Source: Microbulbifer agarilyticus
GTDB lineage: Bacteria > Pseudomonadota > Gammaproteobacteria > Pseudomonadales > Cellvibrionaceae
Direction: 5' to 3'
NCBI RefSeq assembly: GCF_001999945.1
Contig: NZ_CP019650.1
Location: 3,596,001 to 3,660,000, forward strand
Length of the DNA: 64,000 nt
The translations under genes and the position numbers were made by a program. This document shows, piece by piece, positions 9,280 to 19,305 of this stretch (its first letter is position 1; each line of letters opens with the position of its first letter). Below the pieces are notes generated by a model. The model did not search any database. It was given only the letters and a program-made list of their open reading frames with translations, and was not told where the DNA came from.

Positions 9280-12200
9280 TTAATTCGAGAACTCTACACG
9301 CGGGGCTTTGCTGTTGGTGCCGATATAGTCCGGAGCACACTGGATAAAGTCTTGCTGACTGAGCCCGGCCTCAATCAAAAACAGCTGCACATTGCGACTG
9401 CGACGATTGGCCAGTTCCAATAGCTCTTCGCGCATGCCGCGCGGAGGATCGCGGAAAAATTCGCGAGCGGTTTCGCGCGATGCACCCATCACCTGTGTCT
9501 CGTGGGGGAACATCGCGTGCAAGTCCTGCATCGTGGCCACACCACAAATGCCCGGTCGCGCTTTCGGGTTATCTTTCATTGTGCCCACCATACTGTTTAA
9601 CTCGGCCATCGCTTCGCTACTAAGCTGGTCACTCCCGGGGGCAAACAGCAGGTCATCGAAGCGTTCGGCGCGGAAACGGTCCCAGGCCAATTTAGCCAGG
9701 CTGTAGAATCCGATGGGGGTAAAGTAAGCGAACAGAGACTCGAGAATCGCCCGCTGTAACAGTTCGCTGAAGACAAACTGGAAGTTAAAGTCCGGATCGT
9801 AGAGATCACCGGTCACCGGCATTTTGATACGCACATCGCCATTGCCGTCTTTCAGCAAAGCGAGGGCAAAGCTGAGAGGAATAAAGCTTCTTTTCATTTC
9901 GAGGTGATCGGTATCTTTTACCCGGCGTATTTTTATTTTTTCCAAACCCATTTTCGCCAGCGCATCGAGTTTGTTATCCGCGACCGATAGTGTGAGCACA
10001 GCATCCAGCTGACCCTGCAAAATTTTGTAACCTAGCAGGCGTGCGATATACGGTGTAGCCGGAATCAGGTTCGCCCCCTCGACATATCCCAACAAGCCAC
10101 CATCCCAGTGATTATTCTCAAGTAGATTGATATGACCAGCTAGGTGCATTTCACTAAAGCCGCCGGGGCTGGCCCTCAGGATGAGAGTTGCCGCTTCATC
10201 TTCGTAATAGTTGCTCGCGCCACGCAACAATACATTGATGTGCCGGACCGGTAATTTCGCGTGATAGCGCTCACTCTCGTCGAGCCACAGAAAGGTGCCC
10301 TGGTCTACATAGATTTCGCGAATGCGATAGCGAAAACGGTTCGCCTCACGGGCGATATCACCGCGTCGATACTGGTAACGATCCGCCTCGGGGGTGCGGT
10401 CGCGAAAGCGCTCCCAGGCACCGAGGTCGCCCTCGATATCGCGCGCCAATATACTGCGGGGCCTGAGTAGATTGATGCTATCAATCGCCAGATGTTTTTC
10501 TGCGGGCTGATATACGAACCGCGCGAGACTCAAGTGTTGAATTTGTGTATTCCACTGGTAATTCACAAACTCTGGCGCGCGCGGATTTCGCTGAAACAAC
10601 TTGCTGTTGGCGACTTCGAGGGACAATACAGCCGTACGCTCTTTGGCATAGGTCACTTGCCGGGCTTCGGCGAACTCCAGCTCCAGTAGTCGGTCACCGC
10701 CGATGTCATTGATGCCCAGGCGGTGCGCCTGCGCCAGATCCAGAACCAGTTCGCGCCGGGTAAAATCAAATCGGCCAGACGCATTGAAGTCCTGCAGTTC
10801 CAGACAATAGCGCACACCGGGTACATAGCCCTTGGGGAGGCAGCCGTGCACATTGCCAAGGTGTAAGTTGTCGCTCACCAATTCCCCATCGCCAAACCCG
10901 ATCAGGTCTGCCTGCAGTGTCTCCACCATCAACAGCGGCGCCGGTAGGTCTGCGGGGAAGTCCGACTGCGTAACCCGCAACCCGTCGACGGATACATGGC
11001 GAAGTTTCCGCATGGACTGTGGGTTGCGCAGGTCACTCAACTGCATACGATGCCCGCTATGCAGCACTATCGCACCCACGTCAAAACAGGGCGCCAGGGA
11101 TTTTTCGGCAAAGCGCATTTCCGGCAGGCAGCCACTCAAGCCCGCGATTTCCCCCTCGGCAACCGACAGCGTACCCGCAGCCACTACCAGTTCGTCGACA
11201 TCCAGATAATCAAAACCAACGCGCCGGGTCGCCCCCTGATTCAGTGAAAAATCACTGACGGTGATATGGCCAGTACTGCGAAAGGCGACATTTGCCTCAC
11301 CCACCACCAGGGTTTGTTCACCGGGGACCTGCAGTCGCCCCACTCGAATGCAGGTTTTCGCACGGCCACCTTTACTGCTGTCTGAGGGCAGACAACCGGC
11401 GCCTCCCTGCGCATCAAGATCTGCGACCCGTAACCGTCCGCCACCGGGCCAGGCCAGGCCACGCCATTGCAAATACGCCAGTTCCAGCGACGGCTTTTGA
11501 TTCAACGCCGGCAACAAGCGCAATTCATTCGCCTGTAGCGGCCCCAGCCGCAAACGCTCGTGTCCGCTGCCTGCGTTCGCCCCGCCGGCCAGTGAAATCA
11601 AGTTGTCGCCAGTCAGTGCAATCACGCCCCAGTCGAGACAGCCCGCCCAGAAAGCGCTGCGGTCGCCGCGCAACTGCGATGCCGCCAACCAATCTTTCGG
11701 CCCGCAACCGCGCAACGCGTTAAGTCGTAAATCCGTCAGGTTAAGCGCCAGCGAGCGTCGCCCACCCATCTGCACAAAGCCCACATTGGCTATTGATAGC
11801 TGCGCCAGGTCCAGCTGCGGTGGCCCTGACTGGTCGCCATACAACGCTACCTGCCCAACGGTGATGCCGTCGCCACGGGACGAAAGATCGCGGCTGCGCA
11901 CACACTGGGGTAACCCCCGCTCGGGATCGGCATTGTGGGGCCAGCAAATGTTGATGCTCGATGCCTGCAATGCATCGAAGTTCCAGTCCGCCTGAGCAAA
12001 AGCGACAGGGGGCAAGTCCACACGCATGGAGAGACTGGACAACTCGCGAATATCCGCAGTGAAATCGCTGCTTTGGCCCGTGAGAGAAAAGCGCTCCAGC
12101 GCGAGCTGGTTCAAGTCGGCAAAAAAGCGATCGCCCCAATACTTCAATGTGAAGATGTCACCGGTACCCAGCGCCTGCAATTCCACACAACGCTCTGGCG

Positions 12201-14910
12201 AAAGACAAAAGGCCGCACCGGCGAGAGATGCCCCGGGCAAATTGAAATGTGCCATCGCAGGCTGCGACTGAAGCCGAATTTCCGCTTCCGGCAACGCAAG
12301 GCTGGCCAATGACAAAAGTGACTTGCCACTGGCACTGCGGACGATCGCGTGATCCAGATTCAGCGCTGCCGCATCCAGCTTGAAGCGAAAGGCACTGCCC
12401 TCTTGATCACCCTGTGGCATGCGCGAACGGCGTTCATATGCAATCTGCAACGGCTGCTGCTGTTGCAGATTGCGAATGTCAAAACAACTTGGGGTAAGCT
12501 GCCCGCCTGGCACTCCCCCTTTCACATCATGCCTAGCATCGTTCCTTGCATCTGCCTCTGCATCGCCCCTGGCATTTTCCGCAGCCACCAGTCGCTGCCA
12601 GGACCCAGGTAGGCAGCCCTGCAAGCTCTCCAGGGCGATCGCCTCCAGCTCCACCTGAGTACTACTGGTGCGCAGGTACTTGCCGATAGCGGCGGCTTCC
12701 CCGCGTGTTGCCGTGGACGAATCCGTACTTTGCCCCGCGTCATTCTGCAGTGCGCCTTTTTCGCGACCTTCGTCTCCGGCAATCACTTCCGTCGCGGCAA
12801 AGGTGCTGTCTTCACTGCCCCACCAGTATTCCTCACCGGCGGCGAAGTACTCGCCCGGCTCAAGCAGGTTGTTACCGCGCTTGAACAAGCCCGGCCCGGC
12901 ACGCAAGTGTGTGAGAACCACACCGGTTTGCTGCTCACTCGTTGCAGCAAGATGATCGTCGAATACCAACTCTTCCAGGGAGAACTCGCCGAGGATGACA
13001 TACGGGGACGCGGGTAGCGCATTTCCGCCATCCTGACGCAGCCCGCCTTCGTTCTGGGTATCGGCATCATCGACAGCGGAGTCCGCCCGAAAAATAAAAT
13101 TACCCGCCCCGTTCAGCGCCACCAAGCGCGCGCACAGCGGCGAAAAGCGATCGGGCAACAAGCCATTGGGTGCGCAACCCGACAAAGACTGCAACGAAAA
13201 GTCGTCTGCAAGCACTTCTTTTTTGTCAGGGGTAATCTGTAGGCGCGCCCAGTCCAACTGGGTTAACTCGGCACCGTCTCCCAGCCGAGGGCCCGCACTT
13301 CCCATGGCGGCGGCCTGTGGCCTTTGTTCAAACTGAACATGCGCAAGAGACAGCGGACCGCTCTCTAGCGCCCAGGCTTGCGCTGGCCAACCGTTGTGCG
13401 CCACCTTGCGCGGAAACTGCATGGAGAAGGCTTCACCAATACTGAGCTGGGATAGATTCACGCACTGATCGGGGGTATCCCACAGCAGCCCCGGCAAACA
13501 TCCTCTGGCCACATCCAATGACGCATCACTCAGGCCAAGGCGACGGCTTTTGTTGCGATACTGCAATGCGCCAATGTGCAGCTCATTGATTTTTAGTGGC
13601 TCTGGGTGGGGTGCTGTGCCGACCAGATCTTCGATCTCACCTTCCGACAGCACCCCGTTATTGATCTCCATGCCCAAGCCATCGCTCCAGGCAAAACGCG
13701 TAGCTTCCGGCAGGTTCAGCGTACCCGCGGTGACACAATAGTGTTGTTGGTCGTTGCGCCAGGCATTGGGGCACCATGAGAAGCGTTGCGCGGTACCACT
13801 CTGCCATGCCAGCGTTTTGTCTGGTCGCACAAAGTCAAAATTGCTGATGGCGATGGTTTCGGCGCGCCAGTTCGGCAGCTGTCGATTTTGATAGCGCAGG
13901 CGAACCTCTTCCCCGCTCAGACGATGCCAGGATATTTCACCCTCTTTGCCGAAAGAAAACTGCCCGCTTTCCTCAAGGTCCAGTCGACGTGCACTGCCGC
14001 AATGCCCACTGATCCGGTCAAGCGCGGGGATCGCTTCCGCCCAGCGTGCCGGTGAACAGCCTGCAAACTTGCGCGCGTGAGTATCGGCCATCGTGAAGTG
14101 ATTCCCTGGCCGGTCAAAATGCACGTCATTGGTGTGCAAGTGCACCAGGGCAACCGTCGGATTTTCTTCTGCAGACGGTAGGCGCGCAGAGTCCTGCGCG
14201 GGAGGCTGGTAACCGAGACTGTATTGGGAAACATTGCCTGGCAGTTCATCCCACGCAAGCAGGTTGTCCACTATCATTTGCTCAGAGCCAATATCGAAAT
14301 TCAGCGGCTCCTGCGCTTCGCGAAATGCGCTGACAAAGAATTCCTTGACCTGCATTTTTCCGATGCGGAAGCAGGTCGGGCTGGTCCATTCAGGCCGATG
14401 GAGATAGCAGACCACGCTGTCGTGTACCGTGGCATTGGCCCACTCCAGGCGCCAGTTTTTCGGTCGCTTGGGCCCTTCATCGAGCCACCAGCCACCAATC
14501 TCCCACACGCGCCCATGTATTTTCCCGGGGTGGGACTCCAGATCCATATAGGCGCCGTGCAGGTCCATCTGCCGCACGCGAATTTTGCCGCGTAACAGAG
14601 CCCACCAACTGAGCCCGAGGGACATTTCACGAACACGAAAGCCGCGCTCAAATTCATTGCGCATTTCTACATTGCGCAGATGCGCGTGGAGCCGTGGCAG
14701 CGACACATTCACATATTCAATACGCGCTTCGAGTCCTCTCGCCTGTAGCCAGCGCTGCACCATACCGGGCACAAAAATCGAGACAAAAAGATTCAATACC
14801 GCCACAACCACGAGCAGAATCACCAGCGTCCACAGCAGTCGGGGTATACCGCTGCCAGCAGGCTGCCGAGCCGGTGATACGGGCGGTGAATTGGACGTTG
14901 GTTTGGCCAT
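9280..14910 (-). CDS. Giant AsmA/DUF748-like envelope protein with about twelve cysteine-pair repeats
   Basis: This 1876-residue protein has one N-terminal membrane anchor (about residues 24-48) and a very long periplasmic part made mostly of alternating beta strands. Near the C terminus, SFIPLSFALALLKDGNGDVRI plus PVTGDLYDPDF is the DUF748/AsmA-like signature, and the last 130 residues resemble the OmpA-like tail found in some DUF748 proteins. AsmA-like proteins such as TamB, YhdP and YdbH are thought to form lipid-carrying bridges between the two membranes; that role is inferred here. Between residues 168 and 1369 the protein carries twelve cysteine pairs, many in a G-C-x-P context, at intervals near 95 residues. 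The ATG at 14910 is preferred to the TTG one codon earlier. Confidence 0.8.
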   Translation of the reverse strand: MAKPTSNSPPVSPARQPAGSGIPRLLWTLVILLVVVAVLNLFVSIFVPGMVQRWLQARGLEARIEYVNVSLPRLHAHLRNVEMRNEFERGFRVREMSLGLSWWALLRGKIRVRQMDLHGAYMDLESHPGKIHGRVWEIGGWWLDEGPKRPKNWRLEWANATVHDSVVCYLHRPEWTSPTCFRIGKMQVKEFFVSAFREAQEPLNFDIGSEQMIVDNLLAWDELPGNVSQYSLGYQPPAQDSARLPSAEENPTVALVHLHTNDVHFDRPGNHFTMADTHARKFAGCSPARWAEAIPALDRISGHCGSARRLDLEESGQFSFGKEGEISWHRLSGEEVRLRYQNRQLPNWRAETIAISNFDFVRPDKTLAWQSGTAQRFSWCPNAWRNDQQHYCVTAGTLNLPEATRFAWSDGLGMEINNGVLSEGEIEDLVGTAPHPEPLKINELHIGALQYRNKSRRLGLSDASLDVARGCLPGLLWDTPDQCVNLSQLSIGEAFSMQFPRKVAHNGWPAQAWALESGPLSLAHVQFEQRPQAAAMGSAGPRLGDGAELTQLDWARLQITPDKKEVLADDFSLQSLSGCAPNGLLPDRFSPLCARLVALNGAGNFIFRADSAVDDADTQNEGGLRQDGGNALPASPYVILGEFSLEELVFDDHLAATSEQQTGVVLTHLRAGPGLFKRGNNLLEPGEYFAAGEEYWWGSEDSTFAATEVIAGDEGREKGALQNDAGQSTDSSTATRGEAAAIGKYLRTSSTQVELEAIALESLQGCLPGSWQRLVAAENARGDAEADARNDARHDVKGGVPGGQLTPSCFDIRNLQQQQPLQIAYERRSRMPQGDQEGSAFRFKLDAAALNLDHAIVRSASGKSLLSLASLALPEAEIRLQSQPAMAHFNLPGASLAGAAFCLSPERCVELQALGTGDIFTLKYWGDRFFADLNQLALERFSLTGQSSDFTADIRELSSLSMRVDLPPVAFAQADWNFDALQASSINICWPHNADPERGLPQCVRSRDLSSRGDGITVGQVALYGDQSGPPQLDLAQLSIANVGFVQMGGRRSLALNLTDLRLNALRGCGPKDWLAASQLRGDRSAFWAGCLDWGVIALTGDNLISLAGGANAGSGHERLRLGPLQANELRLLPALNQKPSLELAYLQWRGLAWPGGGRLRVADLDAQGGAGCLPSDSSKGGRAKTCIRVGRLQVPGEQTLVVGEANVAFRSTGHITVSDFSLNQGATRRVGFDYLDVDELVVAAGTLSVAEGEIAGLSGCLPEMRFAEKSLAPCFDVGAIVLHSGHRMQLSDLRNPQSMRKLRHVSVDGLRVTQSDFPADLPAPLLMVETLQADLIGFGDGELVSDNLHLGNVHGCLPKGYVPGVRYCLELQDFNASGRFDFTRRELVLDLAQAHRLGINDIGGDRLLELEFAEARQVTYAKERTAVLSLEVANSKLFQRNPRAPEFVNYQWNTQIQHLSLARFVYQPAEKHLAIDSINLLRPRSILARDIEGDLGAWERFRDRTPEADRYQYRRGDIAREANRFRYRIREIYVDQGTFLWLDESERYHAKLPVRHINVLLRGASNYYEDEAATLILRASPGGFSEMHLAGHINLLENNHWDGGLLGYVEGANLIPATPYIARLLGYKILQGQLDAVLTLSVADNKLDALAKMGLEKIKIRRVKDTDHLEMKRSFIPLSFALALLKDGNGDVRIKMPVTGDLYDPDFNFQFVFSELLQRAILESLFAYFTPIGFYSLAKLAWDRFRAERFDDLLFAPGSDQLSSEAMAELNSMVGTMKDNPKARPGICGVATMQDLHAMFPHETQVMGASRETAREFFRDPPRGMREELLELANRRSRNVQLFLIEAGLSQQDFIQCAPDYIGTNSKAPRVEFSN

Positions 14911-15263
14911 CAAATCTCAGCGCAAGAAAGGATTCAGCGCACTGCCCACCATTTATTGGGGAGTTCTGGTGAAGCGTTGCGGGCTCTATACATTAAAGAC
15001 CAGAGAGGCACCTGTGGATGTCGCATCAGGCAACCGAAAAAGCATTTCTTGCCGCTTTATTTTCCCTGCGATAAGCCAAACACCGGTGTCGCAAAAATTC
15101 CGGCGGCAAATGCTTCGCGGCAAAGTCCACAAAACGTGCTATTCCACACACGCCCATTACACTGTTTATATTTCAATCAAATTGGCACAAATGGTTGCAG
15201 CGCGGCGCACATACACCGATGTGCGATTGAATACGCAAGCGGCAACAGGGACGCGTCAGACCT
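14911..15263. other. Divergent intergenic region (353 bases)
   Basis: This stretch separates the AsmA-like gene (minus strand) from the selD-like fusion gene (plus strand) and must hold both promoters. I see no open frame with coding character, no terminator and no clear operator. Confidence 0.5.
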
Positions 15264-17618
15264 ATGCAAAAGCAAACTCACTGTCAGGATCTGGTATTGA
15301 TTGGCGGCGGCCACAGCCACCTGGTGCTTTTGCAACAATGGGCCAAGCAGCCACTCCCGGGGGTACGCCTGACACTGGTCTCACCACAAGTACAAAGTCC
15401 CTATTCCCCCATGGTGCCCGGTTTGATTGCCGGCCATTACAGCCACAGCGATATTCATATTGATCTGCCACGCTTGTGCCGCGCCGCCGGCGCGCGTTTT
15501 ATTCACGCGTGCGCGCACAATGTCGACCCACTGGAAAACCGGGTGTCGCTGCTGGGCCGTCCAGACCTGGCATTCGATTTTCTATCGCTGGCGGTAGGTG
15601 CATCGCCATGCCACGACATCCCCGGTTCGGAACTTGCGGTACCCGTAAAGCCGATCGGACAGTTTTATCGCTACTGGGAGCAGCTCAAGCAACAAGTACA
15701 GCGCAAACACCAGCCTCTGAAGCTTGGTGTCATTGGTGGTGGTGCCGGGGGCAGCGAACTGGCGATGGCAATCGCCTCCGCCTTGGAAGAGCCGATATAT
15801 AGCGGTCGTGTAGAGCTGCACCTGGTGCAGTCCGGCAAAAAAATTCCCGCCGACTTTCCTTTGCTGGCGCGGCGTCTGGCGGCACGGGAACTGTCCCGGC
15901 TAAAAGTTCAAGCGCATACCAATTGGCGAGTTACCGAAATCACCTCGCGGGGAATCTATAGCGATGAAGGACGCTTCATCGCACTCGACAAGGTCCTGTT
16001 GTGCACGGAATCTTCTGCGCCACCATGGTTGGCACAATCTGGCCTGGCCATCGATCAGCGCGGGTTTGTTCAGGTGGACGATTATCTGCGCTCCATCAGC
16101 CACCCACATATTTTTGCCGCGGGTGATGTGGCCGGCATTAGCTCACCGCAGCCCAAGTCCTCGCAGGTAGCGCAGCAACAGGGCCCGACGCTGTTCCACA
16201 ATGTGCGCGCAGCACTACAAGATACCCCACTAAAAGCCTACCGATCGCGACCCCGCTTGCTGCAACGCCTGAGTTGTGGCGGCCAACAGGCGATCACTGC
16301 ATACCGTGGCTTGGCGGCGGTGAGCGCGCTATTTTGGCACGCAAAAGACCGTGCCGATCGCCACTTCGTCGACCAGGTTAATCACTTGCCGCTATCGCGA
16401 TTTGTGCGCGGTAGCCAAGCCTGCGCACAAATTGTCTCGGAAGATAATGCGCTCGGAGACGGCGCCTTGGGTGTCGACTTATTTGAGCAGGCACTGGCGA
16501 AACTTGTGCAACCCGAACCAAAAAAGGCAAGTGAAGAAAATACGATTAATAGCGCGCGCAGCATTGCATTGAATACTGCCACCAGCGCACTCGAATTACC
16601 GGATGACAAACTGCTGGTGCAACACGCCGAGCAACTGTCCGCCCCCGTGCAAGACCCGTGGTTATTCGGCCGCCTGGCAGCACAGCACAGTCTCTCGCAC
16701 CTATTTGCGGCGCAGGCAGAACCCTTCTCTGCCCAGGCACTGGTCACACTCCCGACCCAACTACCCAATGCGTCGCCTGCGCTCGCCAGTCGTGATTTGC
16801 AATTGATACTCGACGGCGCAGCGCGGGAACTCAACCAGTATGACTGTGCACTGACCGGCGGGCAGCTGTTGGAAGGCCCTGTGGCGCAAATAGGGCTTAC
16901 CCTAAACGGTAGTGGCGATCGCGGCTCTGTTGCTGCACAGAACGGTGTGTGCGCTGGTGACTGTCTGATTCTTACCAAACCGCTAGGTAACGGTGCGCTA
17001 TTTGCGGCGCAGGCACAGGGCAAGGCGCATGCGCGCTGGTTACAGCAGGCACTGGATACCATGCTGCAAAGCAACCTGACCGCAGCCAATATTTTTGTGC
17101 GCAACGGCGTGCGTTCCATGACAAGCGTCCATCGCGCCGGTCTGCTCGGACAAATACTGGAGATGCTGCACTGGCACCCCCAACCTCTGGATGGGGTTGT
17201 AAAACCTGCAGAGGTCTCCACTCTCGGCATCAGCGTGCTTACCGATGCGCTGCCATTCTTGACCGGCGCCACATACTGCGCCGAGCACGCAGTGCTGTCC
17301 TATCTGCATCAACACAACGCGCGCAGTTACAAAGCCGTGCAAAATCCGGGGTTCTGGCAAGAAAAACCCCATCTACCCATGCTGGTGGATCCGCAAATCT
17401 GTGGTGGCCTACTGGGAGCGGTACCAGCCGAACATGCGGAGCAATGTATTTCTGCGCTGCATGCAGCGGGTTGGCGACACGCGGCGGTGATCGGCTTTGC
17501 CGACACATTGACCGAGAAAACGGATGCATATGCGCAAACAATCTCACAACCCATTTACCTGGCAAGTGGCGATGACTGGAAGAAGCTTGCGGCGCACCGT
17601 GCGACGGTAGCGCTGTAA
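15264..17618 (+). CDS. FAD/NAD(P) oxidoreductase fused to a degenerate SelD-like domain
   Basis: This 784-residue protein has two parts. Residues 8-370 are a pyridine-nucleotide-disulfide oxidoreductase (NDH-like) domain: FAD motif LVLIGGGHSH (11-19), NAD motif IGGGAGGSE (157-165) and AAGDVAG (285-291). Residues 380-750 align with selenophosphate synthetase SelD (FGRLAAQHSLSHLFA, LTKPLGNGALF, AGLLGQILEM, DPQICGGLL). NDH-SelD fusions are known, and the active ones carry a CGGCGxK loop plus three metal-binding aspartates. Here the loop reads RGSQACAQ, and by my alignment to E. coli SelD, Asp51, Asp91 and Asp227 become Ala439, His479 and Ser621. The SelD half is therefore probably not an active synthetase. 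An NDH-2 gene and a TonB receptor gene follow on the same strand. Confidence 0.8.
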   Translation: MQKQTHCQDLVLIGGGHSHLVLLQQWAKQPLPGVRLTLVSPQVQSPYSPMVPGLIAGHYSHSDIHIDLPRLCRAAGARFIHACAHNVDPLENRVSLLGRPDLAFDFLSLAVGASPCHDIPGSELAVPVKPIGQFYRYWEQLKQQVQRKHQPLKLGVIGGGAGGSELAMAIASALEEPIYSGRVELHLVQSGKKIPADFPLLARRLAARELSRLKVQAHTNWRVTEITSRGIYSDEGRFIALDKVLLCTESSAPPWLAQSGLAIDQRGFVQVDDYLRSISHPHIFAAGDVAGISSPQPKSSQVAQQQGPTLFHNVRAALQDTPLKAYRSRPRLLQRLSCGGQQAITAYRGLAAVSALFWHAKDRADRHFVDQVNHLPLSRFVRGSQACAQIVSEDNALGDGALGVDLFEQALAKLVQPEPKKASEENTINSARSIALNTATSALELPDDKLLVQHAEQLSAPVQDPWLFGRLAAQHSLSHLFAAQAEPFSAQALVTLPTQLPNASPALASRDLQLILDGAARELNQYDCALTGGQLLEGPVAQIGLTLNGSGDRGSVAAQNGVCAGDCLILTKPLGNGALFAAQAQGKAHARWLQQALDTMLQSNLTAANIFVRNGVRSMTSVHRAGLLGQILEMLHWHPQPLDGVVKPAEVSTLGISVLTDALPFLTGATYCAEHAVLSYLHQHNARSYKAVQNPGFWQEKPHLPMLVDPQICGGLLGAVPAEHAEQCISALHAAGWRHAAVIGFADTLTEKTDAYAQTISQPIYLASGDDWKKLAAHRATVAL

Positions 17619-17895
17619 ATTATCAGCTAAGAAAGCGCGTGCGCACACTCACACACATGGGCACTAGACCAGTTATTTCCTTTCACTCGAGACCATTTCG
17701 CCTGTAACCATAAATTGATTGCCAAACGCATACCGTGCGGGGATACTGGCTTCCTCTCAGGTCAGATAGTTATTACGCATCTTCCCTATCTGCCCTTTTA
17801 CCGGGGCGCCCCCGGTGCATTAAAAATATTATAAAACGGGTCACACAGAGCGCTTCGAAGAGCCAGAATTAATAAGCTCTACAGGAAACTCTGTT

Positions 17896-19230
17896 ATGAA
17901 AAAAATCGTCATTATTGGCGGCGGCGCCGGGGGACTACAGCTAGCCACCAGTCTTGGACGCCACTTCTCTTCACGTCGTTTTGGTCGCCGCAACAAATCG
18001 CCTGCGGCACAAATAACGCTGGTCGATAAAAACCGCACCCATATCTGGAAGCCACTGCTACACCAGGTCGCCACTGGTGCACTGGATTCAAGCCTCGACG
18101 CTCTCAATTATCAGGTTCACGGTCGCGCCCATGGCTACCAGTTTGAACTGGGCAGCCTGAAAGCACTCGATCGCAAAAACAAAACAGTGGAGCTGGCGGA
18201 AGTACACAACGCCGATGGCGCGCCACTGGTGCCAGCCCGCAAACTCGACTACGACTATCTGGTGATCGCCCTCGGTAGCCAGAGTAATGATTTCCATACC
18301 CCCGGTGTGCGCAAACACTGCCAGTTTCTCGACAGTGCCGAGCAGGCACAGAAATTTCACAGCCGCCTGCTCGATCAATTCCTGCTACTCGACAGTCAGG
18401 TGGAGAAGTCCGTGCATATCGCCATCGTCGGCGGCGGCGCCACCGGTGTGGAGCTGGCGGCGGAACTGGTGGATTCGGTACAGGAAATGGGTCACTACAG
18501 CCGCATCAAGAATGGCGACCTCAAGGTAACCCTGATTGAGGCCGGCCCGCACCTGTTGCCGGCGCTACCACCGCGCCTGGGTAACAGTTCGGAAAAGGAA
18601 CTCACCAAAATTGGGGTGCGGGTGCTCACCGGTACCCAGGTTGCGGAAGCGACGAGCTCTGGTTTTGTGACAAAAGACGGTGAGGAAATTCCCGCTGCCA
18701 TGCGCGTATGGGCTGCCGGCGTAAAAGCGCCGGACTTCCTGCAGCAACTGGACGAGCTAAAGCTAAACCGACAAAACCAGATCGAGGTTGAAGCCACCCT
18801 GCGCAGTGTCACCGACCCGGCGATCTTTGCACTGGGTGACTGCGCCGGCTGTATAGACGGCCACGGTGTAAAGGTGCCACCGCGGGCCCAGTCCGCACAA
18901 CAGATGTCAAAGACCCTCAGTGATAACCTGATCCGGTTGGTGGAAGCCGATACCACTGGCGATACCGACAGCGAAGAAGTAGCCCTGCAACCGTTTGTTT
19001 ACAAAGATCGCGGGTCACTGGTTTCCCTCTCAAAGTTCGATGCCGTCGGCAACCTGATGGGAGGGCTGGTGAAGGGCAGCCTCACCATTGAAGGCCGTCT
19101 GGCGGGTGTTGCCTACCGCTCCCTGTATCGCATGCATCTAGCGGCAATACACGGCTGGCCCAAAGCCATGCTTTTGTACATTATCGGCCAAGCTAACCGA
19201 TTCGTAAGCCCGCGACTCAAGATGCACTAG
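17896..19230 (+). CDS. ndh: Type II NADH:quinone oxidoreductase (NDH-2)
   Basis: This 444-residue peripheral membrane flavoprotein probably passes electrons from NADH to quinone without pumping protons. The FAD site is KKIVIIGGGAGGLQLA at the start. The NAD site is HIAIVGGGATGVELAAELVD (about 174-193), and the second FAD contact is FALGDCAG with the nearby PPRAQSAQQM typical of NDH-2. The C-terminal third (WPKAMLLYIIGQANRFV) is the amphipathic membrane-binding part. AGGA lies 10 bases before the ATG. The 277-base gap from the selD-like gene holds a palindrome (17800-17816, ACCGGGG-cgc-CCCCGGT), so separate expression is possible. Confidence 0.9.
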   Translation: MKKIVIIGGGAGGLQLATSLGRHFSSRRFGRRNKSPAAQITLVDKNRTHIWKPLLHQVATGALDSSLDALNYQVHGRAHGYQFELGSLKALDRKNKTVELAEVHNADGAPLVPARKLDYDYLVIALGSQSNDFHTPGVRKHCQFLDSAEQAQKFHSRLLDQFLLLDSQVEKSVHIAIVGGGATGVELAAELVDSVQEMGHYSRIKNGDLKVTLIEAGPHLLPALPPRLGNSSEKELTKIGVRVLTGTQVAEATSSGFVTKDGEEIPAAMRVWAAGVKAPDFLQQLDELKLNRQNQIEVEATLRSVTDPAIFALGDCAGCIDGHGVKVPPRAQSAQQMSKTLSDNLIRLVEADTTGDTDSEEVALQPFVYKDRGSLVSLSKFDAVGNLMGGLVKGSLTIEGRLAGVAYRSLYRMHLAAIHGWPKAMLLYIIGQANRFVSPRLKMH

Positions 19231-19305
19231 TCCGCCTCTTTGCTGATCTCGTCGCTGCCGGTACCATGGCAGAAATCTCATCAGGTACCGGCGGCACGCG
19301 CAGCA

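Noticed and set aside
15264..17618. Annotating the fusion as functional selenide, water dikinase
   Set aside because: The loop cysteine/lysine and metal aspartates appear to be missing, so the gene symbol selD is not given.
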